Source: Erysipelotrichaceae bacterium
Lineage (GTDB): Bacteria > Bacillota_I > Bacilli_A > Erysipelotrichales > Erysipelotrichaceae
DNA: 20,132 bases
Reading direction: 5' to 3'
NCBI GenBank assembly: GCA_900754715.1
Contig: CAAEDX010000185.1
Span: forward strand, 1 to 20,132
Shown: piece after piece, positions 1-8,560 of the stretch
Layout of the letters: each line of letters opens with the position of its first letter
How positions within the stretch are numbered: the stretch's first letter is position 1
The notes under the pieces: generated by a model
Told to the model about the DNA's origin: nothing
Databases searched by the model: none
The model's input: only the letters and a program-made list of their open reading frames with translations
Translations under genes and position numbers: made by a program

Positions 1-431
1 CAGCCATCCCTGCCCGGCTCTCACAGCTCAATCAAAAGCTTTCCGAAGTTTTGGATGCGGCAGAATACAAGGATGAGATCGAAGGGGAGACGCCGAAGCA
101 GCCAGCGCCTGAAGCAGAGCCAAAGCCAGAAAAGACCAGCGATCAACCGGCAGCAAAGCCAGCGGTCCATGACTATCACAAATGGATCCTGCTCGCACTG
201 CGGATCACTGCCGGAGCCGTGCTCGTCATCGGCCTCATCTTGGCCATCCAGGGCGCAAGCGATATCTCTTATGATACTTCTTATTCACTCTTCTATGATG
301 ATTATACACGGGCTGTCGCGACCTTTGATGCATATTTCTTCTTTGATACGCTGCTTGTCTGGATCTTCCGCGCCGCGCTCATCTTTGTGCTCGCAGAGAT
401 CTATGGCATCGTGTCAAAACGCGCTGATTAA
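1..431 (+). CDS. C-terminal part of an unknown membrane protein (5' end outside window)
   Basis: The reading frame is open from base 3 to the TAA at 429-431, with no internal ATG near the left edge, so this is the tail of a longer gene. The visible 142 or so residues have three parts. First comes a short polar helix-like stretch, then a Pro/Glu/Lys-rich linker (about bases 90-165). Last comes a membrane region with two hydrophobic segments, roughly bases 187-252 and 345-410. The linker followed by membrane helices suggests a cytosolic or zinc-ribbon-like N-terminal part tethered to the membrane, but that part is not visible. I do not recognise the family and assign no function. A TTG at 51 could be read as a start, but the frame continues upstream and no ribosome binding site precedes it. 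The gene ends just before a strong terminator. Confidence 0.7.
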   Translation, partial: AIPARLSQLNQKLSEVLDAAEYKDEIEGETPKQPAPEAEPKPEKTSDQPAAKPAVHDYHKWILLALRITAGAVLVIGLILAIQGASDISYDTSYSLFYDDYTRAVATFDAYFFFDTLLVWIFRAALIFVLAEIYGIVSKRAD

Positions 432-450
432 ATCCCTGTCAGACAACACC

Positions 451-484
451 GCCCCGTATGATCTTACGATCATGCGGGGCTTTT
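451..484 (+). terminator. Intrinsic terminator after the membrane-protein gene
   Basis: A 13-bp stem (GCCCCGTATGATC paired with GATCATGCGGGGC, one T-G wobble) with a TTAC loop is followed by TTTT at 481-484. It lies 20 bases after the stop codon at 431. The opposite strand has no good T-run after the hairpin, so it should act mainly on plus-strand transcription, although the convergent methyltransferase gene also ends nearby at 507. Confidence 0.85.
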
Positions 485-506
485 ATCATGCGCGCTGTGA
501 TGTCTT

Positions 507-1058
507 TCAGCGTTTTTTCTCAATGATATGGATGCGTGGACAATCCTTCTTGTTGCTCATGATCATGCTCAGGCAGTCAAAATGCCGTGACGGCAGTGCC
601 TGAATCATATGCGCAAAATATCCTTCCTCTTTTTTTCCTTCCGCATGGCCTGGATAGGTAATCAGGATCAACATTCCTTTTGGGCACAGCAGCTCCAGCG
701 CCCCTTCCACGGCCTGCGCAGATGTCCGCAAACGCGTCGTCAGCGTCTTGTTCCCTCTGGGATAATAGCCAAAATTGAACACGCCCAGCTGCAGCGGCTC
801 ATCGATGTATCTGCGCAGATGCTCATGCCCATCGCAAATGAAGCGAATCTTGGCAAAGCCCGTCTTGTCCGCAAGATACGCCCGGGCATCCGCGATGGCC
901 TGTTCTTGTACATCAAACGCATAGACTCGCTCAAAATGCGCAAGCTCTGCCAGCACCTCACAGTCAAACCCCTGCCCCAGCGTGAAGTCGGCCGCGGCCC
1001 CGCTGCCCTCAGGCACGCTGCGCATGATATCATGTACGATTTCCACTACTTTTTTCAT
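507..1058 (-). CDS. mnmM: SAM-dependent methyltransferase, MnmM/YtqB family (tRNA wobble uridine)
   Basis: A 183-residue Rossmann-fold methyltransferase resembling Bacillus YtqB, now called MnmM. That enzyme uses S-adenosylmethionine to complete the mnm5s2U34 modification at the tRNA wobble base. Visible motifs are the SAM-binding region ADFTLGQGFD (23-32), the acidic strand-end FDVQEQA (48-54), the family signature FNFGYYPRGNK (94-104) and ITYPGHAEGKKE near 133-144. The start at 1058 is chosen because GAAAGGTG precedes it by five bases. A longer frame to 1112 exists, but its extra residues would be encoded across the promoter and lack a ribosome binding site. The gene diverges from cca, another tRNA-maturation gene, which fits a tRNA role. 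The family assignment is by recalled similarity; the substrate is inferred from the family. Confidence 0.75.
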   Translation of the reverse strand: MKKVVEIVHDIMRSVPEGSGAAADFTLGQGFDCEVLAELAHFERVYAFDVQEQAIADARAYLADKTGFAKIRFICDGHEHLRRYIDEPLQLGVFNFGYYPRGNKTLTTRLRTSAQAVEGALELLCPKGMLILITYPGHAEGKKEEGYFAHMIQALPSRHFDCLSMIMSNKKDCPRIHIIEKKR

Positions 1059-1087
1059 CTGTTCACCTTTCTTCCTTTTCTGCCTCA

Positions 1088-1116
1088 TTATATAATATGA
1101 GCATGAAACCATTCAA
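1088..1116 (-). promoter_or_regulatory. Predicted sigma-A promoter of the methyltransferase gene
   Basis: Read on the minus strand, TTGAAT (1116-1111), a 17-base spacer and TATAAT (1093-1088) form a near-consensus vegetative promoter. The predicted start near 1081 gives a leader of about 23 bases carrying the GAAAGGTG ribosome binding site. The -35 box lies inside the first codons of the divergent cca gene. Confidence 0.65.
1091..1096 (+). promoter_or_regulatory. Candidate -10 box of cca, directly abutting the start codon
   Basis: A perfect TATAAT on the plus strand ends one base before the ATG at 1097. It overlaps the minus-strand -10 by three bases. Standard spacing would put the first transcribed base at about 1103, which is the A of the second in-frame ATG. 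No convincing -35 is present (TTTCTT at 1068-1073), and no TG extension precedes the box. A promoter further upstream, inside the methyltransferase gene, is the alternative. Confidence 0.45.
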
Positions 1117-2473
1117 CAGCTTGCCTGAACCAGTGCATGATGTGATCACGATCCTGAACGCCAACGCGCATGAAGCTTTTCTCGTCGGCGGATGCGTGCG
1201 GGATGCGCTGCTGGGGCGTACCGTACATGACTATGACATTGCCACTGACGCCTTGCCGCAACAGATCATGGCGATCTTTTCCGGATACTGCCGGATCGTA
1301 TCGACCGGGATCAGACATGGCACCGTGACCCTGATCCATGATGGAGAAGCGATCGAGGTGACCACTTACCGGATCGAACAGGAATACCGCGATCACCGGC
1401 ATCCCGCCGCAGTATCCTTTACCACGGATCTGCTCAGGGATCTGGGCCGACGCGACTTCACGATCAATGCCATGGCCATGCATCCAAAGCTGGGCATCAT
1501 CGATCCTTTCCACGGGCAGGAAGACTTGAGTGCCGGCATCATCCGCTGTGTGGGCGATCCCGCGCGGCGGCTGCAGGAAGACGCCTTGCGCATCCTGCGC
1601 GCGGTCCGTTTCTCGTGTACGCTGCATTTTCGCATCGAAGCCTTGCTCAGGTACGCGATCATGCGCAACGCAGGGCTGCTGGCGCATATCTCTGCCGAGC
1701 GCATCACAAAAGAGCTCTGCTTGATCCTCATGAGCGAACAGCCACATATCCTATGCACGCTCAGGGAACTGAACCTGCTGCGCTGGACCTTTCCGCAGGT
1801 GCTGCCGCTCATCCGCCTCGCGCAGCCTTCCCCCTGGCATATCCATGATGTCTTTCATCATACTGACATCGCCCTTGATCACAGCCGGGGCTATTCGCTG
1901 AATCAAAAGCTGGCGCTCGTCTTTCATGACTGCGGCAAGGCGTTGACCAGGACCACCGATGCGCAGGGTCATGCCCATTTCAAGGGACATGCCCAGCATT
2001 CCGCCGCCATTGCGGAAACGGCGTTGCGCCAGCTCAGATTTCCTGTTAAAGATATCCGTATCATCTGCACGCTGATCCGCTTCCATGACTGCCGGCTGCG
2101 TCCTGATGCGCGCGAACTGCGGCATTTCCTCGCAAAGAGCGGCGCAGACTATTCTTTCTGCCGACAGCTTCTGCAGATCCAGAGGGCCGATGATATGGCC
2201 AAAAATCCCGCCATGGTCAAGATCGAGCTTGCGCGCATCCGCGCTGTGACAGCACTGCTCGATCAGCTGGAGCAGCAGCGCCCCTGTCTCACCTTGAAAC
2301 AGCTTGCGCTTTGCGGCGATGATCTCATGAAGCTGGGGCTGCGCGGCAAAGCGGTCGGCACCGCGCTGGACGCCCTGCTGGATCATGTGCTCGATCAACC
2401 GCAAGACAATGACAAAAAAATGCTGATGCGGCTGGCAAAACAGCGCATCAGCGGATCTTTGCTTCATTCATAA
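1097..2473 (+). CDS. cca: CCA tRNA nucleotidyltransferase with HD domain
   Basis: Adds or repairs the 3'-CCA end of tRNA using CTP and ATP, without a nucleic-acid template. The 458-residue protein has the class II nucleotidyltransferase head: GGCVRD (31-36), the metal-binding DYD (45-47), GRRDFTINAMA (117-127), EDALRILRAVRF (161-172) and AERI (200-203). An HD-type phosphohydrolase region follows, with histidines at 254-255, the HD pair at 277-278 and His330/Asp331. HD-containing members can also remove 2',3'-cyclic or terminal phosphates; whether this one does is unknown. The start is uncertain between ATG 1097 and ATG 1103. Neither has a Shine-Dalgarno sequence, because the upstream DNA is pyrimidine-rich. 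The stop overlaps the end of the convergent glycosyltransferase gene by 10 bases. A poly(A) polymerase of the same superfamily is a remote alternative; the DYD and RRDFT motifs do not separate the two completely. Confidence 0.92.
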   Translation: MSMKPFNSLPEPVHDVITILNANAHEAFLVGGCVRDALLGRTVHDYDIATDALPQQIMAIFSGYCRIVSTGIRHGTVTLIHDGEAIEVTTYRIEQEYRDHRHPAAVSFTTDLLRDLGRRDFTINAMAMHPKLGIIDPFHGQEDLSAGIIRCVGDPARRLQEDALRILRAVRFSCTLHFRIEALLRYAIMRNAGLLAHISAERITKELCLILMSEQPHILCTLRELNLLRWTFPQVLPLIRLAQPSPWHIHDVFHHTDIALDHSRGYSLNQKLALVFHDCGKALTRTTDAQGHAHFKGHAQHSAAIAETALRQLRFPVKDIRIICTLIRFHDCRLRPDARELRHFLAKSGADYSFCRQLLQIQRADDMAKNPAMVKIELARIRAVTALLDQLEQQRPCLTLKQLALCGDDLMKLGLRGKAVGTALDALLDHVLDQPQDNDKKMLMRLAKQRISGSLLHS

Positions 2474-3462
2474 AGCTTTTCATACACGCGGCGAAGTGAC
2501 CTCCCCACGGCTTCGATGCTTCGCTCCTGCGCGCATTGCAAAGCGCCGGCGCGGATGTCTTTCAGCTTGTGGTTCACGGCCGCGCTCACGAGGGCACGGA
2601 ATTCATCCGTGTCTTTTCCTTTCCAGCAGTTGACCCCATGGGTCAGCCAGTCTGAGAACACCGGGATATCGCGAACGATGATCTGCTGCGAAGCAGCCAG
2701 CGCCTCCAGCACGACGATGCCCTCGGTCTCCTCTTTGCTGGGGAAGAAGAACGCGTCCGCGCCCGCATAGGCGCCTTCCAGCACATCCCCTTCCACATAG
2801 CCCGGGAAAATGACATTGGGCGGATGCGCGCCTTTTACGATGCGGCGGATCTTCGCTGGCACAGTATACAGCGGCACTTTGCCAAACCAGATGAACGTCA
2901 CTTCTGGCAGCTGCCTGGCCACTTCGATGAAATCAAAGATGCCCTTACGCTCAAAGGGAAGTCCGACACAGATGACGCTCTTCTTCCCTTCCAGATGGAA
3001 ATGATCGCGGTATGCGGCGATCTTGCGCTCATCACGCGCAAACCGCTCCAGATCCACGCCGTTGCTGACGGCATCGATCGGGATGGTGATGCCATATTCT
3101 TCCAGCAGCCGCTTGGAATACGGCGTCGGCGTCACGATGCGGTCTCCCAGCTGATACACATGCATCAGGCGTTTCTTGAACAAGGCCGAGACCTGATTGC
3201 TCAACAAGAAAGAGTTGCGGAAATCTTCTTGGGTGCTGTGCGCATGCACCAGGATCTTCTTGCCTTCACGGCGAGCTTTCTTCGCAATCATTTCGCTGGC
3301 TATGCCGACCGTGTTCAGGTGGAGGATATCATAATCGTCTTTTTCATTCAATGTCCATTCGATCCCCTGAGAATCCAGCGCTGCCATCTGATGCCGCATG
3401 GCATGTCCGATGCCGGATCGCCGGATCATATGCTGACCTTCAAAATAAAGAAGTACCTTCAT
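2464..3462 (-). CDS. Family 4 glycosyltransferase, probable diacylglycerol-glycolipid synthase (CpoA/LafB-like)
   Basis: A 332-residue GT-B glycosyltransferase with no signal peptide or membrane helix, expected at the inner face of the membrane. Its N-terminus with SGIGHA (16-21), HAHSTQEDFRNSF (73-85), TPTPYSK (111-117) and SNGVDLERF (133-141) closely resembles streptococcal CpoA and Listeria LafB as I recall them. Those enzymes add a second sugar to monoglucosyl-diacylglycerol, making the glycolipid that anchors lipoteichoic acid. The C-terminal nucleotide-sugar motif E-x7-E falls at Glu245-Glu253 in PSKEETEGIVVLEAL. The start at 3462 has AAGGAG eight bases upstream; the longer frame to 3507 runs back into dut. 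It is the last gene of the acetyltransferase-dut-glycosyltransferase operon, with a 14-base gap after dut. The first-step glucosyltransferase normally partnered with it is not in this window. Sugar donor and acceptor are inferred. Confidence 0.78.
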   Translation of the reverse strand: MKVLLYFEGQHMIRRSGIGHAMRHQMAALDSQGIEWTLNEKDDYDILHLNTVGIASEMIAKKARREGKKILVHAHSTQEDFRNSFLLSNQVSALFKKRLMHVYQLGDRIVTPTPYSKRLLEEYGITIPIDAVSNGVDLERFARDERKIAAYRDHFHLEGKKSVICVGLPFERKGIFDFIEVARQLPEVTFIWFGKVPLYTVPAKIRRIVKGAHPPNVIFPGYVEGDVLEGAYAGADAFFFPSKEETEGIVVLEALAASQQIIVRDIPVFSDWLTHGVNCWKGKDTDEFRALVSAAVNHKLKDIRAGALQCAQERSIEAVGRSLRRVYEKLYE

Positions 3463-3476
3463 CTCATTCTCTCCTT

Positions 3477-3977
3477 TCATCGTCCTGTACTGCCGAAGCC
3501 GCCGCACCGCTGCTGCTTTGCGTCGTCTTCCTCGCAGATGCCGAACGGGACAAACACTCCCTGGGCGAATGCGCTGCCCGCCGGCAGCGTCAGCGGCTCA
3601 TCTGCCGTAAACCGGATGAGGATATGTCCTTCGTTATCCGCGCCATGATAATCCGCGTCGATGACCCCGACCGTATTGTCCAGGCGCATGCGGTGCCGAA
3701 AGCCCAGTGAGCTGCGCGGAAACAGCAGCAACACCCAGCCTTCTGCCATCGCGCAGCGGATCCCGCTGGGGATGATCACGCTCTGGCCGGCAGCGGCTTC
3801 TACCGCAAAGGGCAGCCGGAAATCATATCCTGCCGAACCTGCGGTCGCGCGGACCGGCAGTGTCAGTGCTTCCCAGGCCTTTTGTATCGCATCCGGTGAG
3901 GACGCAGGAAAAAGACGCTGCGCATCGTGCGTAAACTGCGCCAGCGAAACTTTTTCAAATTTAGCGATCCGCTGCAT
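3477..3977 (-). CDS. dut: dUTP diphosphatase (dUTPase), long Firmicutes form
   Basis: Hydrolyses dUTP to dUMP and pyrophosphate, keeping uracil out of DNA and supplying the thymidylate pathway. All five trimeric-dUTPase motifs are present in 166 residues: AGYDF (49-53), PRSSLG (87-92), NTVGVIDADYHG (101-112) with Asp107 and Tyr110, GSAFAQGVFV (134-143), and the C-terminal arm RCGGFGSTG (157-165). An N-terminal extension of about 40 residues, beginning with RIAKFEKVS, marks the longer form I associate with Firmicutes rather than the roughly 150-residue E. coli type. AAAGGAG lies seven bases before the ATG, and the first 17 bases overlap the end of the acetyltransferase gene, so translation is probably coupled. 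Pyrimidine metabolism is shared with the nearby pyr operon, but dut is in a separate transcription unit. Confidence 0.93.
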   Translation of the reverse strand: MQRIAKFEKVSLAQFTHDAQRLFPASSPDAIQKAWEALTLPVRATAGSAGYDFRLPFAVEAAAGQSVIIPSGIRCAMAEGWVLLLFPRSSLGFRHRMRLDNTVGVIDADYHGADNEGHILIRFTADEPLTLPAGSAFAQGVFVPFGICEEDDAKQQRCGGFGSTGR

Positions 3978-4539
3978 CCTGCTCTCCTTTCAGGCTGCGG
4001 ATGATGCGGCAAGGATTGCCCGCTGCCACCACATCATCCGGGATATCATGCGTGACCACGCTGCCAGCGCCGATGACGCTGCGGCTGCCGATCGTCACGC
4101 CCGGCAAGATCTGCGCGCCGCCGCCGATCCATACATCATCTCCGATCCGCACCCCTTCCGCGCGCTCTATGCATTTGTTTCGGGTCTGCGCATCCAGGGG
4201 ATGGATGGCAGTATAAATGCCGACATTGGGTCCGATGAAGACATGATCGCCGATGATCACATCTGCCTCATCCAGCACGCTGAAGTTAAAATTCGCATAA
4301 AATTGACGACCGAGATGAATATTCTTTCCATAATCACAGTGAAATGGCGCTTCGATATTGAGTCCTTCCTGCGCGTCCAGCAGCTCATACAGGATGTCGA
4401 TGGCTTTCTGCTTATCGCTCACTGGCATCGCATTGAACTGCTGCAGCTTGCTGCGGCATTGCGCGCGCAGCGTACGCAGCGATTCATCCTCCGCATCGTA
4501 CCAGGCGCCGCTCTTCATCTTATCCCATACTGTGTCCAT
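3961..4539 (-). CDS. Sugar O-acetyltransferase, maltose/galactoside acetyltransferase family
   Basis: A 192-residue left-handed beta-helix acetyltransferase that transfers acetyl from acetyl-CoA to a sugar hydroxyl. It has the N-terminal helical acceptor domain typical of Maa and LacA (MDTVWDKMKSGAWYD), then hexapeptide repeats such as VIIGDHVFIGPNV (94-106) and VWIGGGAQILPGVTIGSRSVIGAGS (136-160, as successive hexads). The catalytic histidine is His113 in AIHPLD. Start 4539 is favoured by AAAGGAAG about eight bases upstream. An in-frame ATG at 4557 would sit at the predicted transcription start without a ribosome binding site. The gene is first in an operon with dut and a glycosyltransferase. 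The true sugar is unknown; in many bacteria these enzymes detoxify non-metabolised sugars. Confidence 0.88.
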   Translation of the reverse strand: MDTVWDKMKSGAWYDAEDESLRTLRAQCRSKLQQFNAMPVSDKQKAIDILYELLDAQEGLNIEAPFHCDYGKNIHLGRQFYANFNFSVLDEADVIIGDHVFIGPNVGIYTAIHPLDAQTRNKCIERAEGVRIGDDVWIGGGAQILPGVTIGSRSVIGAGSVVTHDIPDDVVAAGNPCRIIRSLKGEQDAADR

Positions 4540-4566
4540 GTGGATCTTCCTTTCCATATCGCATCC

Positions 4567-4595
4567 ATTTTAACAGGAATCGGCATCGCTGACAA
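4567..4595 (-). promoter_or_regulatory. Promoter of the acetyltransferase-dut-glycosyltransferase operon
   Basis: On the minus strand TTGTCA (4595-4590), a 17-base spacer and TAAAAT (4572-4567) are preceded by a TGT extended -10 element. The predicted start near 4560 leaves a leader of about 20 bases before the ATG at 4539. It is back to back with the promoter of the HAD gene. Confidence 0.7.
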
Positions 4596-4614
4596 TGTAT
4601 TTTGCTTTCCTGAC

Positions 4615-4644
4615 TTGTTGAGCACATGTCATTTCCGCTATACT
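4615..4644 (+). promoter_or_regulatory. Promoter of the HAD hydrolase gene
   Basis: TTGTTG (4615-4620), an 18-base spacer and TATACT (4639-4644) precede a leader containing AAGGAGG at 4659-4665. The -10 box is good and the -35 box is approximate. Confidence 0.55.
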
Positions 4645-4672
4645 AGAGACGACTATGCAAGGAGGACAGAAT

Positions 4673-5464
4673 ATGATCAAACTGATCATCACGGATATGG
4701 ACGGCACCCTGCTCCATGATGACAAAAGCATGCCCGCAGGCACTTTTGATCTGATCCATGCGCTGCATGCGCGCGGCATCACTTTTGCGGCAGGAAGCGG
4801 ACGACAGTACGCGTCACTGAAGGACAGCTTCGCCCCATGCGCCGATCTGATGTACTTCATCGCCGAAAACGGCGCGATGAGCGCAGATGGCAAAAACGAC
4901 ACGATATTAGACCAGCATTCGCTCGAGCATGAAGACGTGCATCGCTTTCTCAAGGTATGCGCGCAGATCCCGCAAGCGACCGTCGTGCTGTGCGGCGTGC
5001 GCAGCGCCTGGTATACGAGCGAGGATCCCCGCGACCTGCGCAACATCACCCCTTATTATTACCGCCATCAGCGCGTCGATGATCTTTCCGCTGTGGATGA
5101 TGAGATCCTCAAGATCGCCATCCTGCACCATGGCGGCACTGCCGAACACGTCTATCCGCTGTTTCAGCCTTATGCCGATGACTTCAGCATCGCTGTCTCT
5201 GCTTTTGAATGGATGGACATCATGCGCAAAGGCGTGCACAAAGGCATCGGCGTGCGCAAGCTGCAGGAACATCTGGGCATTTCCAAGGAAGAGACGATGA
5301 TCTTCGGCGACTTCATGAATGACTATGAGATGCTTCAGGAAGCTCGTTTCAGCGTCGCCATGAAAAACGCGCTTCCCCAGATCAAGGCGATATGCCGGGA
5401 GGAGACGGAATACACCAATGAGGAAGACGGCGTGATCCGCTGGATCAGGAAGATATTGAAATAA
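4673..5464 (+). CDS. Cof-type HAD-superfamily phosphatase
   Basis: A 263-residue cytosolic Mg-dependent phosphatase of the Cof/YbjI/YidA group (HAD IIB), which act on sugar phosphates, nucleotides or flavin mononucleotide. The nucleophile motif DMDGTLL begins at Asp8, with Asp10 as the acid/base. The second motif is AGSGRQ near 40-45, and the metal-binding motif GDFMNDYEML lies near 209-218. The region between is the C2-type cap that decides the substrate, and it gives me no clear identity. The start at 4673 is set by AAGGAGG seven bases upstream; a longer in-frame ATG at 4655 would swallow that site. The gene is transcribed alone from its own promoter and ends at a strong terminator shared with the oppositely oriented pyr operon. 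Confidence 0.88.
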   Translation: MIKLIITDMDGTLLHDDKSMPAGTFDLIHALHARGITFAAGSGRQYASLKDSFAPCADLMYFIAENGAMSADGKNDTILDQHSLEHEDVHRFLKVCAQIPQATVVLCGVRSAWYTSEDPRDLRNITPYYYRHQRVDDLSAVDDEILKIAILHHGGTAEHVYPLFQPYADDFSIAVSAFEWMDIMRKGVHKGIGVRKLQEHLGISKEETMIFGDFMNDYEMLQEARFSVAMKNALPQIKAICREETEYTNEEDGVIRWIRKILK

Positions 5465-5471
5465 AGCTGCT

Positions 5472-5511
5472 AAAAAAACACATGTGCTCTGATCAGGTCA
5501 CATGTGTTTTT
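5472..5511. terminator. Bidirectional terminator between the HAD gene and the pyr operon
   Basis: CACATGTG at 5479-5486 and 5499-5506, flanked by A5 on one side and T5 on the other, form a 13-bp stem with a 12-base loop. A T-run follows on either strand (5507-5511 plus; complement of 5472-5478 minus). It starts eight bases after the HAD stop and five bases after the pyrE stop, so one element serves both convergent units. Each 8-base arm is itself a palindrome. Confidence 0.9.
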
Positions 5512-5515
5512 GCAT

Positions 5516-6196
5516 TTATCTGCTTACGCCATACTGCGCATAGTACGCATCGATGCGCTGCTTCAGCTCATCATCGATGACGATCCTGCCCTGGCATTCA
5601 CGGTCATACAAGTATTCGACCACCTCAGGCATGCTGACGATGGCAGCCGTATCAAAGCCATATATTTCGCGGATCTCATCCAGTGCGGTCTGATCGGCAG
5701 ACTTGCCGCGCTCATTGCGGTTCAAAGAGACGATCAGTCCGCGGATATCCACATCAGCCTGTGCCTTCAGGATCGGATATGTCTCTTCGATCGATTTGCC
5801 GGAAGTCGTGACGTCTTCGATGATCACGACCCTGTCGCCATCCTTCAGCGGCGAACCAAGCAGGATGCCGGTATCGCCGTGATCCTTTACCTCTTTGCGG
5901 TTTGAGCAGTAACGGATCTCTTTGCCATACAGCTCGCTGATGGCCATGGTCGTCGCTACGCTCAGCGGGATGCCCTTATACGCCGGTCCAAACAGCACAT
6001 CAAAATCCAGTCCGTAATGATCATGGATCGCCCGAGCGTAATACTCGCCGAGACGACGCAGCTGCGTGCCGTTGACATATGCGCCCGCATTCATGAAGAA
6101 TGGGGACTTACGGCCGCTTTTGAGCGTGAAGTCGCCAAACTTGAGCACCTGGCTCTCCACCATGAATTCGATAAATTCTTGTTTATATTGTTCCAT
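5516..6196 (-). CDS. pyrE: Orotate phosphoribosyltransferase
   Basis: Joins orotate to PRPP, giving orotidine 5'-monophosphate and pyrophosphate, the fifth step of UMP synthesis. The 226-residue sequence has the PRPP-binding motif VVIIEDVTTSGKS (123-135) with the paired acidic residues Glu127 and Asp128. It also has FGPAYKGIPL (69-78) and the flexible catalytic loop KEVKDHGDTG (101-110). It is the last gene of the pyr operon, ten bases after pyrF. Its GAGGAGG ribosome binding site sits beside the pyrF stop codon. The stop is followed immediately by the bidirectional terminator. Length and motifs are normal for the family. Confidence 0.97.
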   Translation of the reverse strand: MEQYKQEFIEFMVESQVLKFGDFTLKSGRKSPFFMNAGAYVNGTQLRRLGEYYARAIHDHYGLDFDVLFGPAYKGIPLSVATTMAISELYGKEIRYCSNRKEVKDHGDTGILLGSPLKDGDRVVIIEDVTTSGKSIEETYPILKAQADVDIRGLIVSLNRNERGKSADQTALDEIREIYGFDTAAIVSMPEVVEYLYDRECQGRIVIDDELKQRIDAYYAQYGVSR

Positions 6197-6206
6197 GAAA
6201 GCCTCC

Positions 6207-8559
<2,353 letters not shown>

Positions 8560-8560
8560 C

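Noticed and set aside
1059..1112. N-terminal extension of the methyltransferase up to 1112
   Set aside because: It would be translated from within the promoter region and lacks a ribosome binding site, whereas 1058 has a good one.
2824..3648. Plus-strand open frame opposite the glycosyltransferase gene
   Set aside because: It is a shadow of a gene with clear GT-B motifs and has no start signals.
3661..4719. Plus-strand open frame of 352 codons opposite dut and the acetyltransferase gene
   Set aside because: It spans two well-supported minus-strand genes and their promoter, and has no recognisable motif.
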